Assembly: GCF_034044715.1 (NCBI RefSeq)
Contig: NZ_JAXCLW010000007.1
Location: forward strand, 1-64,000
DNA from: Dongia_B soli
GTDB lineage: Bacteria > Pseudomonadota > Alphaproteobacteria > Dongiales > Dongiaceae
DNA: 64,000 nt
Reading direction: 5' to 3'
Made by a program: the position numbers and the translations under genes. This document shows, one piece after another, positions 34,497 to 43,446 of this stretch; the stretch's first letter is position 1; each line of letters opens with the position of its first letter. The notes beneath the pieces were generated by a model that saw only the letters and a program-made list of their open reading frames with translations, was not told the origin of the DNA and did no database searches.

Positions 34497-35378
34497 TTAT
34501 ACCGGATCGCGGCGCAGGGCCTGCGCCATGCAATGCACACCGCCGCCGCCCTGAGTAAACATCGTCACATCCGGATCGTAAACCGTAAAGCCCAAAGCGC
34601 GCAGGCGGGCATTCAGGTCCTTGCTTTGGGCGGTGGATAGGATCTTGCTGTCGCCCAGCGCCATCACGTTGCAACCCAGGGCCATCGTATCCCTGTAATT
34701 GACCGGCACGATCTCGATCTTCTTCGACTTCAGCCAGTCGATAATCGAATCGTCGGTCGTCTCCTCGCAGACCGCGGCCAGCTTGTGGCCCAGCATGCAG
34801 ACCATCAGGTCGATATGGACATAATGCTCGGCGATCGGCGCCAGGCGAACTTCCCAGCCTTCCTTCTCCAGCCAGCCCTGGATCTGGCGGGCGGCCGGTT
34901 CCTGGGTGCGTTCGCCGCAATAACCGATCAGCACGCAGCCGGGCTCGATGACGTCGAAATCACCGCCTTCCATGGCGGAAGCCGTGACCCAGTTCCAGAT
35001 GGGAATGCCGGTCTCCTGATAGAATTTCACCACCGGGGCATATTCGCCGCGCCGCCACCATTGATGCATTTGGGTGACGACGGCGCCCCAAGGGGTCATG
35101 AAGCTCGAATCCCGGGCGAAGACCTGGTAGGGCAAGTTCTCGTCGGCCGGCAGGTAATGGACCTTGGTGCCCGCATCTTCATAGGCCTGGACCATTTCCC
35201 GATGCTGCTTCATCGCCAGTTGCCGGTCGAATTTGGCGCCGCTCGCCAGGGTTGCTTTGGAAATGGAGCTGGTCGGCAGCCAGCGGAAATTCTCCGGTGA
35301 GCAGAGCAGCACGTCGCGCAGCTTCCCGTATTCGGAATTAGCGCCCCAGGTGGTGGCGACGGCACTATCGGCAGCCAT
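34497..35378 (-). CDS. Guanidino-group-modifying enzyme (DDAH/amidinotransferase fold)
   Basis: This 293-residue protein has the pentein fold signature of dimethylarginine dimethylaminohydrolases and amidinotransferases: MEGGDFDVI, a histidine in YVHIDLMVC and the catalytic cysteine in GGGGVHCMAQALRRDP. The family attacks the guanidinium carbon of arginine-like substrates. I chose the ATG at 35378 because GGGAGGA lies six bases upstream. It leads a PotABCD-type importer unit and diverges from a LysR regulator, so it probably acts on the imported compound. It may be a hydrolase or a transferase; sequence alone does not decide. Confidence 0.85.
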   Translation of the reverse strand: MAADSAVATTWGANSEYGKLRDVLLCSPENFRWLPTSSISKATLASGAKFDRQLAMKQHREMVQAYEDAGTKVHYLPADENLPYQVFARDSSFMTPWGAVVTQMHQWWRRGEYAPVVKFYQETGIPIWNWVTASAMEGGDFDVIEPGCVLIGYCGERTQEPAARQIQGWLEKEGWEVRLAPIAEHYVHIDLMVCMLGHKLAAVCEETTDDSIIDWLKSKKIEIVPVNYRDTMALGCNVMALGDSKILSTAQSKDLNARLRALGFTVYDPDVTMFTQGGGGVHCMAQALRRDPV

Positions 35379-35528
35379 GGTTTCCTCCCCATTCATTTGC
35401 CCAAGCCGGCCGCGGGCCGGCGATGCTGTCAATGATGCTAGGGGAATAGAAAAATTGCTCAAACTGGATAAACTCTATTCAATAACGTTTACAAAATCTC
35501 ACCAGCTAGCTCCGAAAGGTATTTGGAT

Positions 35529-36431
35529 ATGGCAAAGCGGCGGATTCCCCCTTTGAACGCGCTGCGTGCTTTCGAGGCGGCGGCCCGCAATCTCAATTTC
35601 GGCAAGGCGGGTGGGGAGCTGAACGTCACCCGTGGCGCAATCAGCCATCAGGTCCGCGCGCTGGAGGAATGGGTCGGCGTCGAACTGCTGCATCGCAATC
35701 AGAACCGGGTCGTTTTAACCGATGCCGGCCGGCACCTGCTGCCGGCCCTGGAACAAGCCTTCGACGCGATCGCGGAGAGTGTCGCCGATATTCATCATCC
35801 CGATTTGAAAGGCCGTTTGGCCATTCATGCGCCGCCTACCTTCACCTCGCGCTGGTTGTTGCCGCGCCTGGCCGACTTCATCGACGCCTATCCGCAGATC
35901 GATCTGTCGCTGCATTTCCTGCCGCCTTTTTCAAAAACATTGCCGACCGATTATGATGTCACCATCGAATATGGCGGCGGCCGCTGGGAGCATCGCTGGG
36001 TGCATCGTCTGACGCCGGTCGATTTCTTTCCGCTCTGCAGCCCGCGCTTGCTGAATTCCAGCCAATGGACGATGCGTACGCCCAGCGATTTGCGGCATTT
36101 CACCTTGATCCATGAAGATGACGGTACCGCCTGGTCGCATTGGCTCTCCGCCGCCGGGGCGCGACAGGTCGATGCCAGTAAGGGTCTCTACGTTAGCAGC
36201 GCCAATCACGCGTTGGAGGCGGCGCTGCTCGGCCTTGGCGTCGCGCTCGGCGATCAGGTGATCATGAGCCAGGACATCGAGGAGGGGAAGCTAGTCCGGC
36301 CCTTTTCCTATACCTATCCCAGTCCGGCGCAATATTACGTCGTCTGCGAACGTGACCGGCTGCATATGCCGATCTTGCGGACCTTCGTGAAATGGCTGTT
36401 CGACGCCGTGGAAACGCCGGTTGAGATCTAG
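35529..36431 (+). CDS. LysR-family regulator, GcvA-like
   Basis: The N-terminal winged helix (RRIPPLNALRAFEAAARNLN, then FGKAGGELNVTRGAISHQVR) and the C-terminal ligand domain match GcvA-type LysR regulators. The length of 300 residues is normal. The ATG at 35529 is preferred to a TTG two codons earlier. It diverges from the guanidino-enzyme/importer operon over about 150 bp of AT-rich DNA and most likely controls that operon in response to its substrate; the molybdoenzyme downstream on the same strand is a less likely target. Confidence 0.9.
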   Translation: MAKRRIPPLNALRAFEAAARNLNFGKAGGELNVTRGAISHQVRALEEWVGVELLHRNQNRVVLTDAGRHLLPALEQAFDAIAESVADIHHPDLKGRLAIHAPPTFTSRWLLPRLADFIDAYPQIDLSLHFLPPFSKTLPTDYDVTIEYGGGRWEHRWVHRLTPVDFFPLCSPRLLNSSQWTMRTPSDLRHFTLIHEDDGTAWSHWLSAAGARQVDASKGLYVSSANHALEAALLGLGVALGDQVIMSQDIEEGKLVRPFSYTYPSPAQYYVVCERDRLHMPILRTFVKWLFDAVETPVEI

Positions 36432-36512
36432 GCCCTAAGTGCAACGGCGCGCAAACGATGCCGGCTTGACAGTCTGCTCGGCGCCAACCTTAACTATTGA
36501 AAATGCCAGAAG

Positions 36513-36558
36513 GCCGGAGCAACCGGCACGCATCCCGGCGGGGCGGTGATCCCGCCGG
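36513..36558 (+). promoter_or_regulatory. Two-hairpin leader before the molybdoenzyme operon
   Basis: GCCGG-AGCAA-CCGGC (36513-36527) and CCGGCGGG-8-CCCGCCGG (36535-36558) are two consecutive stems ending 18 bp before the coxS-like ATG. The ribosome site AGGGAGA at 36564 and on follows at once. A cis-acting RNA leader that responds to molybdenum cofactor or substrate is possible. I cannot match it to a known riboswitch by eye. Confidence 0.35.
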
Positions 36559-36576
36559 CAACCAGGGAGAATCGTA

Positions 36577-37059
36577 ATGCCGACCGTTCGTATGACGGTA
36601 AACGGCCGTGCCGTTTCCGGTGATGTAGAAGCCCGCACACTTCTTGTTCATTTTCTCCGTAATCAACTTGGCCTGACCGGCACGCATGTCGGCTGTGATA
36701 CCAGCCAATGCGGTGCCTGCGTTGTGCATCTCGATGGGACTTCAATCAAGTCCTGCACGCTGCTGGCGGTGCAGGCCGAGGGTGCAGCGCTCACGACGAT
36801 CGAAGGACTGGCGCAGGGCGATGAATTGCATCCGATGCAGGCAGCCTTCCGCGAACATCACGGTTTGCAATGCGGCTACTGTACGCCGGGCATGGTGATG
36901 AGCGCTATCGATCTGGTGAAGAACAATCCCGATCCCAGTGAGCAGCAGATCCGCGAAGGCCTCGAAGGGAACATCTGCCGTTGCACGGGCTATCATAACA
37001 TCGTCAAGGCAGTGAAGGCCGGTGCGCAGGCGATGAACGGTCAAGCGGTAAGAGGATGA
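36577..37059 (+). CDS. 2Fe-2S subunit of a xanthine dehydrogenase-family enzyme (CoxS-like)
   Basis: This 160-residue protein binds two [2Fe-2S] clusters. The plant-type cluster is held by CDTSQCGAC and a later SC, and the second by CGYCTPGM and CRCTGYHNI. It passes electrons between the molybdenum subunit and the FAD subunit encoded downstream. The gene begins after two hairpins and AGGGAGA, and it lies 4 bp before the large-subunit gene. Confidence 0.93.
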   Translation: MPTVRMTVNGRAVSGDVEARTLLVHFLRNQLGLTGTHVGCDTSQCGACVVHLDGTSIKSCTLLAVQAEGAALTTIEGLAQGDELHPMQAAFREHHGLQCGYCTPGMVMSAIDLVKNNPDPSEQQIREGLEGNICRCTGYHNIVKAVKAGAQAMNGQAVRG

Positions 37060-37063
37060 GGCG

Positions 37064-39442
37064 ATGACGACAGAAACAGGCATCGGCGCAGCCGTCAAGC
37101 GCCGCGAAGACTTTCGCTTCCTGACCGGTCGCGGCACTTATACCGACGACATCAACCGCCCGCATCAGGCTTACGGTTATATCCTGCGTTCGCCTTACGC
37201 AGCCGCGCAGATCGCTGCCATCGATACCAGCAAAGCCAAGGCTGCACCGGGCGTTATCGCCGTGCTGACCGGCGCCGATTACGACAAGGGTGGCTTGCCT
37301 TGTGGCTGGCAGATCCACAGCAAGGACGGCAGCCCGATGATCGAGCCGGCGCATCCGCCGCTCTGCAAGGATCAGGTCCGCCATGTCGGCGATCAAGTCG
37401 CCCTGGTAGTTGCCGAGACCTATGCCGAGGCGAAGGATGCCGCCGAACTGATCGAGGTCGATTACAAGGAATTGCCGGCCATCATCTCCACCGCCAAGGC
37501 AGGCGAACCGGGCGCGCCGCAGGTCTGGCCCGAGGCCAAAAACAATGTCTGCTTCGACTGGCATATCGGTGACAAATCGGCGACCGATGCTGCCTTTGCC
37601 AAGGCGCACCACGTCACCAAGATCGATCTCGTCAATCAGCGCCTGATACCGAACGCGATGGAGCCGCGTTCGGCGGTCGGCGATTACGATCGCGCTACCG
37701 GCGATTACACGCTCTATACGACGAGCCAGAATCCTCATGTCATCCGCCTGTTGATGGGCGCCTTCGTGCTGCAAATTCCGGAGCACAAATTGCGCGTCGT
37801 GGCACCGGATGTCGGCGGCGGTTTCGGGTCGAAGATCTTCCATTACGCGGAAGAAGCCCTGGTGACCTGGGCTTCCGGCAAAGTTGGTCGCCCGATTAAA
37901 TGGACGGCGGAGCGCTCGGAAGCCTTCATCAGCGATGCGCAGGGGCGCGACCATGTGAGCCATGCCGAGCTGGCCTTGGATAAGGACGGCCGTTTCCTTG
38001 GCCTGCGAGTGAACACGATTGCCAATATGGGGGCCTACCTTTCTACCTTCGCACCCTGCGTTCCGACCTATCTCCATGCCACCTTGCTGGCAGGCGTCTA
38101 CACGACGCCGGCCATCTATGCCGAGGTCAAGGCGGTCTTTACCCATACCGTACCGGTCGATGCCTATCGCGGTGCTGGGCGGCCGGAAGCGACTTATTTG
38201 CTGGAACGGCTGGTCGCCAAAGCGGCCCGCGAAATGCAGATGGATCAGGTGGAAATCCGCCGGCGCAACTTCATTCCGAAGGATGCCTTTCCCTATCAAA
38301 CGCCGGTCGCGCTGCAATATGACAGCGGCGATTACGAAGCGACACTCGATCTCGCCCTGGAGATGTCGAAATGGTCGGATTTCGAGAACCGCCGGGCGGA
38401 AGCGGCCAAACGGGGCAAGCTGCGCGGCATCGGCATCTCCACTTATCTGGAAGCCTGCGGCATCGCCCCCTCGGCCGTGGTAGGATCGCTCGGCGCCCGC
38501 GCCGGGCTTTATGAGTCCGGCTCGATCCGGGTGCATCCGACCGGTTCGGTGACGGTCTTCACCGGCACCCATAGCCACGGTCAGGGTCATGAGACCACCT
38601 TTGCGCAGCTCGTCTCCGACGGGCTCGGCATCCCGCTCGAGAATGTCGAAGTGGTCCATGGCGATACTAACAAGATCCCCTTCGGCATGGGGACCTACGG
38701 CTCGCGCTCCCTATCCGTCGGCGGCTCAGCCCTGGTCAAGGCGATGGACAAGATCATTGCCAAGGCGACCAAGATCGCGGCCCATCTGATGGAAGCGGCC
38801 GCCGGCGACGTCGAATTCAAAAACGGCAACTTCACCGTGAAGGGAACCGATAAGAGCATCCCCTTCGGCCAAGTCGCCTTGACCGCCTATGTGCCGCATA
38901 ATTATCCGATCACCGAACTGGAGCCGGGACTGGAAGAAACCGCCTTCTATGATCCGCTCAACTTCACCTATCCCGGCGGCACGCATATCTGCGAAGTGGA
39001 GATTGATCCGGAGACCGGGGTCACGCAGGTGGTGAATTTCACCGCGGTCGACGATGTCGGCCGGGTCATCAATCCGATGATCGTCGAAGGGCAGGTGCAT
39101 GGCGGCCTTGCCCAGGGGATCGGTCAGGCGCTGCTCGAACGCTGCGTCTATGACGAGGATAGCGGCCAGCTTCTGACCGGCTCCTACATGGATTACACCA
39201 TGCCCCGGGCGGATGACCTGCCGAGCTTCCAGGTCGCCACCCATGCCACCATGTGCACGCATAACCCGATCGGCGCCAAAGGTGTGGGCGAGGTCGGCGC
39301 CATCGGTTCGCCACCGGCCGTGATCAATGCGGTGATCGACGCACTGGCACCGCTGGGTGTCGAGGATATATCCATGCCGGCGACACCGCTGAAGGTGTGG
39401 CAGGCGATCCAATCGGCGCCGAAGAAAATGACGGCAGCGTGA
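37064..39442 (+). CDS. Molybdopterin large subunit, CoxL-like (form II)
   Basis: This 792-residue subunit binds molybdopterin cytosine dinucleotide and substrate. Key motifs are VVAPDVGGGFGSKI, the active-site loop DAYRGAGRPE and the late glutamate in GAKGVGEVGAIGSPP. True aerobic CO dehydrogenases (form I) have AYRCSFR in the loop; here it is AYRGAGR, as in form II enzymes and other aldehyde or heterocycle hydroxylases. So it should not be called a CO dehydrogenase. The substrate is unknown. ModBC importers of molybdate are encoded at 61.3-63.1 kb. Confidence 0.92.
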   Translation: MTTETGIGAAVKRREDFRFLTGRGTYTDDINRPHQAYGYILRSPYAAAQIAAIDTSKAKAAPGVIAVLTGADYDKGGLPCGWQIHSKDGSPMIEPAHPPLCKDQVRHVGDQVALVVAETYAEAKDAAELIEVDYKELPAIISTAKAGEPGAPQVWPEAKNNVCFDWHIGDKSATDAAFAKAHHVTKIDLVNQRLIPNAMEPRSAVGDYDRATGDYTLYTTSQNPHVIRLLMGAFVLQIPEHKLRVVAPDVGGGFGSKIFHYAEEALVTWASGKVGRPIKWTAERSEAFISDAQGRDHVSHAELALDKDGRFLGLRVNTIANMGAYLSTFAPCVPTYLHATLLAGVYTTPAIYAEVKAVFTHTVPVDAYRGAGRPEATYLLERLVAKAAREMQMDQVEIRRRNFIPKDAFPYQTPVALQYDSGDYEATLDLALEMSKWSDFENRRAEAAKRGKLRGIGISTYLEACGIAPSAVVGSLGARAGLYESGSIRVHPTGSVTVFTGTHSHGQGHETTFAQLVSDGLGIPLENVEVVHGDTNKIPFGMGTYGSRSLSVGGSALVKAMDKIIAKATKIAAHLMEAAAGDVEFKNGNFTVKGTDKSIPFGQVALTAYVPHNYPITELEPGLEETAFYDPLNFTYPGGTHICEVEIDPETGVTQVVNFTAVDDVGRVINPMIVEGQVHGGLAQGIGQALLERCVYDEDSGQLLTGSYMDYTMPRADDLPSFQVATHATMCTHNPIGAKGVGEVGAIGSPPAVINAVIDALAPLGVEDISMPATPLKVWQAIQSAPKKMTAA

Positions 39443-39453
39443 GGGAGGGAGAG

Positions 39454-40245
39454 ATGCATAATTTCAACTATCATCGTCCCAGCAACGTCGCCGATGCCGT
39501 GAAGGCCTTGGGCGGCGCAGGTGACGGCAAGATCATCGCCGGCGGCATGACCCTGGTGCCGACCCTGAAGCAGCGCCTGGCGGCCCCTTCGGATCTCGTC
39601 GATCTCAACGGGATTGCCGATCTCAGTGGGATCAAATCCGAAGGCGATGGCATCACCATCGGCGCCATGACCAGGCATGCCGAAGTGGCGGCTTCGTCCG
39701 CCGTGAAGTCGGCGATCCCGGCCTTGGCCGAACTTGCCGAGTTAATCGGCGACCGCCAAGTGCGCAATCGCGGCACGATCGGCGGGTCGCTGGCCAATAA
39801 CGATCCGGCGGCGGATTATCCGGCGGCGGTTCTTGGCCTTGGTGCCACCATACGAACCAATAAGCGCGAAATCGCCGCGGACGATTTCTTCCGAGGCCTG
39901 TTCGAAACGGCGCTGGAGGAGGGCGAAATCATCACCGCCGTGCATTTCCCGAAGCCGGAAGCGGCAGCCTACCGGAAATTTGCGCAACCCGCCTCGCGCT
40001 TCGCCTTGATCGGCGTGCTCGTTGCCAAGACCAAGGGAGGTATCCGCGTCGCTGTGACTGGCGGCGGCAACGGCGTCTTCCGGGCAAAGGAGATTGAATC
40101 CGCTCTCTCGGCGAATTTCACCCCAGCTGCGGCCAAGGGTGTCAAGCTCGATCCGGCGGATTTCAATGGCGATCTGCATGGCACGCCTGAATACCGCGCC
40201 GCGCTCGTGTCCACGATGGCGGCACGCGCGGTTGAAGCCTGCTAG
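39454..40245 (+). CDS. FAD subunit of the molybdoenzyme (CoxM-like)
   Basis: This 263-residue subunit binds FAD, with the family motifs IIAGGMTLVPTLKQRLAAP and RNRGTIGGSLANNDPAADYP. I chose the ATG at 39454 because GAGGGAGGGAG lies upstream; a longer frame would overlap coxL by 45 bases. The order S-L-M differs from the M-S-L order of classic cox operons. It is followed by a perfect terminator hairpin shared with msrB. Confidence 0.92.
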   Translation: MHNFNYHRPSNVADAVKALGGAGDGKIIAGGMTLVPTLKQRLAAPSDLVDLNGIADLSGIKSEGDGITIGAMTRHAEVAASSAVKSAIPALAELAELIGDRQVRNRGTIGGSLANNDPAADYPAAVLGLGATIRTNKREIAADDFFRGLFETALEEGEIITAVHFPKPEAAAYRKFAQPASRFALIGVLVAKTKGGIRVAVTGGGNGVFRAKEIESALSANFTPAAAKGVKLDPADFNGDLHGTPEYRAALVSTMAARAVEAC

Positions 40246-40260
40246 GAATGGTTGAACGTG

Positions 40261-40287
40261 AAAACGGCGGCTCGATACCGCCGTTTT
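40261..40287. terminator. Bidirectional terminator between coxM-like gene and msrB
   Basis: AAAACGGCGG, a seven-base loop and CCGCCGTTTT form a perfect 10-bp stem with A- and T-runs on the proper sides for both strands. It lies between two convergent genes. Confidence 0.85.
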
Positions 40288-40307
40288 CCTAGGCTATTTC
40301 GCCCCAA

Positions 40308-40694
40308 CTATTTCGGTTTGAAACTAAGGGCCGCGCCATTGATGCAATAGCGCAAACCCGTCGGTTGCGGTCCGTCGGAAAAAACATGGCCGAGATGGCC
40401 GCCGCAATTCTCGCAGTGAACTTCCGTTCTTACCATGGAATGGCTGCGATCCTCGGTCGTGCCGACCGCCTGATCATCGGCCGGCGCCCAGAAGCTCGGC
40501 CAGCCGCTGCCGCTGTCGTATTTGGTATCCGACTGGAACAACACCTTGCCGCAGCCGGCGCAAGTATAGGTCCCGCTGCGATATTCCTTGTTGAGAGGGC
40601 TTGATCCGGGACGTTCGGTGCCGTGTTGACGCAGGATGTATTCCTGTTCCGGGGTCAGCTGCGCAGCCGAGCCGCAGCTCGCTTTCTCGGTCAT
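40308..40694 (-). CDS. msrB: Peptide-methionine (R)-S-oxide reductase
   Basis: This 128-residue enzyme reduces the R form of methionine sulfoxide in proteins. It has the structural zinc cysteines (CAGCGKVLF and CENCGGHLG), WPSFW in the active-site pocket and the catalytic cysteine in LRYCINGAALSF. The ATG at 40694 has GGAGG upstream; a longer frame to 40808 reads as noise. It stands alone, convergent with the molybdoenzyme operon. Confidence 0.95.
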   Translation of the reverse strand: MTEKASCGSAAQLTPEQEYILRQHGTERPGSSPLNKEYRSGTYTCAGCGKVLFQSDTKYDSGSGWPSFWAPADDQAVGTTEDRSHSMVRTEVHCENCGGHLGHVFSDGPQPTGLRYCINGAALSFKPK

Positions 40695-40936
40695 CGTAAA
40701 CCTCCATCCTACTAGGCCTGTTTGTCGGGAAATATGGGCGTGACGAGGTTGCGCCACAAGCGAGCGCACGATCTTGGGGGCCGCACGTTCAAGCCGCTGT
40801 AGCGGCATTAAAGCCTAGTAAGGATTCAGTAAGTATTTTGCCCAGTATTTATTCTTATATTGCTTCAACTTAACGGTTTTGAAACATGCGCGGCTCCATT
40901 CTTCTTCTTTCAATTCAGTAGGATGGAACTTGAGCA

Positions 40937-42631
40937 ATGCTGAAACGACTGACGATCGCCAGAAAGCTTTCCCTGGTACCCCTGGCTTTCTCACTCATCC
41001 TGCTCGGTGTCACCACCTACGTTCTGTACGATATGCGATCCGGAATGATCGAAGACCGCAAGTCGAAGCTGCGAGCCCTGATCGAAACTGCGCTCAGCAC
41101 CGTCAATCGCTACGGCGACATGGCCGCTGCGGGTACCTTGAGCGTCGAGGACGCGCAGCGCCAGGCATTGGACGCTCTGTCCCAAACCAATTTCGACGGC
41201 AAGAACTACTTCTTCATCTTCGATCGCGACGGCATCTTGAAGATGCACCCAACACGCAAGGACCAGATCGGCACCAACATTCTGCAGACCAGCGATCCCC
41301 AGGCCACGGCGAATTTCACCGGCTATCTGCAGGCCGCGACGACGCAGCCGACGCTGCAGGGCTTCACGACGTTCCCCGGGCGGCGTCCCGGCTCCACGGA
41401 GAACAATACGCCGAAATTGTTCCTCAGCGCTTTTGACAAGCATTGGAACTGGGTCATCTCAACCGGCATCTTCATCGACGATGTGAATGAGCTTTTCATG
41501 CAGCGCGCAGGACTCACAATCGGCCTTCTGCTGCTTGGCTTGCTGATCGGCATCGTGCTGACGGCCCTTCTCAGCCGTTCCATCACCCGTCCGCTCAATC
41601 GAACAGTGGATGCTTTGGAAGGCTTGCGGGAGGGGCGGTTCGATACGGTCGTCGAGGTCGATCAAAGTAAGACGGAGATCGGCCGCCTGACCAGCGCGTT
41701 CCTGCATTTCCGCGAAACCATGCGAGAGAGCGAGACACTGCGTCAGCAACAGGCAGAAGCCGAAAAGCGTGCCGAGGCCGACCGGCGCGCGAGTTTCCTG
41801 AAATTCGCGGATGAGTTCGAAGCTTCGGTCGGATCGGCGGCCGATTCCCTGGCCAAGGATGTCGGTGACACCTCGGCCACATTGGCGACTTTATCAAAAA
41901 GCGCGCAGATTTCGGCCGAGGGCACGCAGCGCGTGAACAGTGCGGCCAATTCGGTCGCCGATAATGTGCAGACCGTCGCTGCCGCCGCTCAACAGCTGGC
42001 CGGTTCGATCGTCGAGATCGGCCGGCAGATCCATGTGGCCCGCGACGTCGTGCAAAACGCCCAGGCGCGTTCGACACAAACCGAAACGCAAGTGGCGGCC
42101 TTGGCGGAGAAAGTCCAGGCCATCGGTTCGGTGATCGACATCATCAACGGGATTGCCAACCAGACCAATCTGCTCGCGCTCAATGCCACCATCGAGGCGG
42201 CCCGGGCCGGCGAGGCGGGGAAAGGCTTTACCGTGGTCGCCTCCGAAGTGAAGGCGCTGGCCAACCAGACAACCTCGGCAACGGACGATATTCGCCGCAA
42301 TATCGAAGCGGTGCGGGAGGCGACCCGTGAAGCCGTCTCGGCCGTGCGTGGCATTGCCAGCTCGATCGGCGAATTGGAATCGACCACCAATTCCATTGCC
42401 GCTGCAATCGAGGAACAGAATGCGGCGACCTCCGAAATCAGCCGTAATACCAACATCACAGCCGATGAAACCCAGTCGATCACCAAGGCGATTGCCGACG
42501 TGACCGCCTCGGTCAGCAGCACCGACCAGTCGGCGCGCAGCGTCGATCGATCCTCGGCTGCCATGCGCCAGAAATCCGAAGTCATGCGGAGCGAAATCCG
42601 GGCGTTCCTGGACCGCATCCGCACCGCCTGA
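40937..42631 (+). CDS. Methyl-accepting chemotaxis protein with periplasmic Cache domain
   Basis: This 564-residue receptor has a first membrane helix (LSLVPLAFSLILLGVTTYVL), a periplasmic single Cache domain of about 150 residues (TNFDGKNYFFIFDRDG), a second helix near 192-212 and HAMP. The cytoplasmic signalling domain tip contains NQTNLLALNATIEAARAGE. The Cache domain type often senses small organic acids. No CheB/CheR pentapeptide is visible at the C-terminus, which ends LDRIRTA. It is not linked to other chemotaxis genes here, so it acts through arrays encoded elsewhere. Confidence 0.93.
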   Translation: MLKRLTIARKLSLVPLAFSLILLGVTTYVLYDMRSGMIEDRKSKLRALIETALSTVNRYGDMAAAGTLSVEDAQRQALDALSQTNFDGKNYFFIFDRDGILKMHPTRKDQIGTNILQTSDPQATANFTGYLQAATTQPTLQGFTTFPGRRPGSTENNTPKLFLSAFDKHWNWVISTGIFIDDVNELFMQRAGLTIGLLLLGLLIGIVLTALLSRSITRPLNRTVDALEGLREGRFDTVVEVDQSKTEIGRLTSAFLHFRETMRESETLRQQQAEAEKRAEADRRASFLKFADEFEASVGSAADSLAKDVGDTSATLATLSKSAQISAEGTQRVNSAANSVADNVQTVAAAAQQLAGSIVEIGRQIHVARDVVQNAQARSTQTETQVAALAEKVQAIGSVIDIINGIANQTNLLALNATIEAARAGEAGKGFTVVASEVKALANQTTSATDDIRRNIEAVREATREAVSAVRGIASSIGELESTTNSIAAAIEEQNAATSEISRNTNITADETQSITKAIADVTASVSSTDQSARSVDRSSAAMRQKSEVMRSEIRAFLDRIRTA

Positions 42632-42793
42632 CGGGCCCCGAAGGATGAACGGGAGGGGAGCGCCTGGAATGGCTGTTGGCCCGATGCGGGCAGGAGCCTC
42701 GCCGCCAGTCGCTGGACGGCCCCGAAAGTTCCAGTTTACACTTGCGGGCCGGTCGGTTAAAAAACGCCGGAAAACCCTTGGTTTTTCAATCAT

Positions 42794-42870
42794 CGGGGCG
42801 TAGCTCAGTCCGGTAGAGTGCCTGCTTTGGGAGCAGGATGTCGCTGGTTCGAATCCAGTCGCCCCGACCA
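42794..42870 (+). tRNA. tRNA-Pro (anticodon TGG)
   Basis: The 77-base cloverleaf has acceptor arms CGGGGCG and CGCCCCG, a D-arm TAGCTCAGTCCGG, an anticodon stem CCTGC/GCAGG with loop TTTGGGA (TGG at its centre), a T-arm CTGGTTCGAATCCAG and an encoded CCA. Confidence 0.95.
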
Positions 42871-42945
42871 TCGGCCCGGTTCGGCCAGCCAGACCGGGAT
42901 TGCGGCCCAAGAGGGCGGGATTTGACGGGGACGGGAGAGTTCGGA

Positions 42946-43251
42946 ATGCAAGTCCGCATTTATCAGCCGGCAAAGACAGCGATGCAGTCGGGTCGTGCCC
43001 AGACGCGCCGATGGGTACTGGAATTTCCCCCCGCCGCGCCTCGTTTCGCCGATCCGCTGATGGGCTGGACCGGGTCGACCGATACCCAGCGCCAAGTGAA
43101 GCTCAATTTCGATACCCGGGAAGAAGCGATCGCCTATGCTGAAAAGCATGGCCTCGCTTATCAGGTGGAACTGCCGCAGCAACCCGCGTTGCAACCCAAG
43201 GCCTATGCCGATAATTTCAAATTCGATCGCATCGGCCGCTGGACGCACTGA
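42946..43251 (+). CDS. NADH dehydrogenase accessory subunit, NDUFS4-like
   Basis: This 101-residue protein matches the ETC complex I subunit conserved region (mitochondrial NDUFS4/18-kDa type). It has the core pattern VRIYQPAKTAMQSGRAQTRR, WVLEF and a late LMGWTGSTDT, then YAEKHGLAY. In Alphaproteobacteria this accessory subunit sits on the peripheral arm of complex I, and it is a good marker for the class. It lies between tRNA-Pro and tRNA-Arg, the usual kind of place for it, away from the nuo operon. Confidence 0.9.
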   Translation: MQVRIYQPAKTAMQSGRAQTRRWVLEFPPAAPRFADPLMGWTGSTDTQRQVKLNFDTREEAIAYAEKHGLAYQVELPQQPALQPKAYADNFKFDRIGRWTH

Positions 43252-43303
43252 CCGTATCGACTTGACCGTTACCGCTCGGCCGTTGGATGGCTGAGTCTGA
43301 GCC

Positions 43304-43380
43304 GGCCCCGTAGCTCAGTTGGATAGAGCAATTGCCTTCTAAGCAATAGGTCGCTGGTTCAAGTCCAGCCGGGGTCGCCA
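43304..43380 (+). tRNA. tRNA-Arg (anticodon TCT)
   Basis: The 77-base cloverleaf has acceptor arms GGCCCCG and CGGGGTC, a D-arm TAGCTCAGTTGGA, an anticodon stem ATTGC/GCAAT with loop CTTCTAA (TCT at its centre), a T-arm CTGGTTCAAGTCCAG and an encoded CCA. Confidence 0.95.
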
Positions 43381-43446
43381 AATGTTAGTGAGATCGAACC
43401 CCGTCCAATGTTTCGACGGCTCTGGCTCGGCGATTTTTGCCCGGCT

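Noticed and set aside
37004..38659. Minus-strand open frame of 551 codons inside the large molybdoenzyme subunit
   Set aside because: It lies fully inside a full-length CoxL-like gene, and its composition is typical of reverse-strand shadow.
37064..39442. Naming the molybdoenzyme as aerobic CO dehydrogenase
   Set aside because: The active-site loop has AYRGAGR, not AYRCSFR, and the accessory cox genes are missing.
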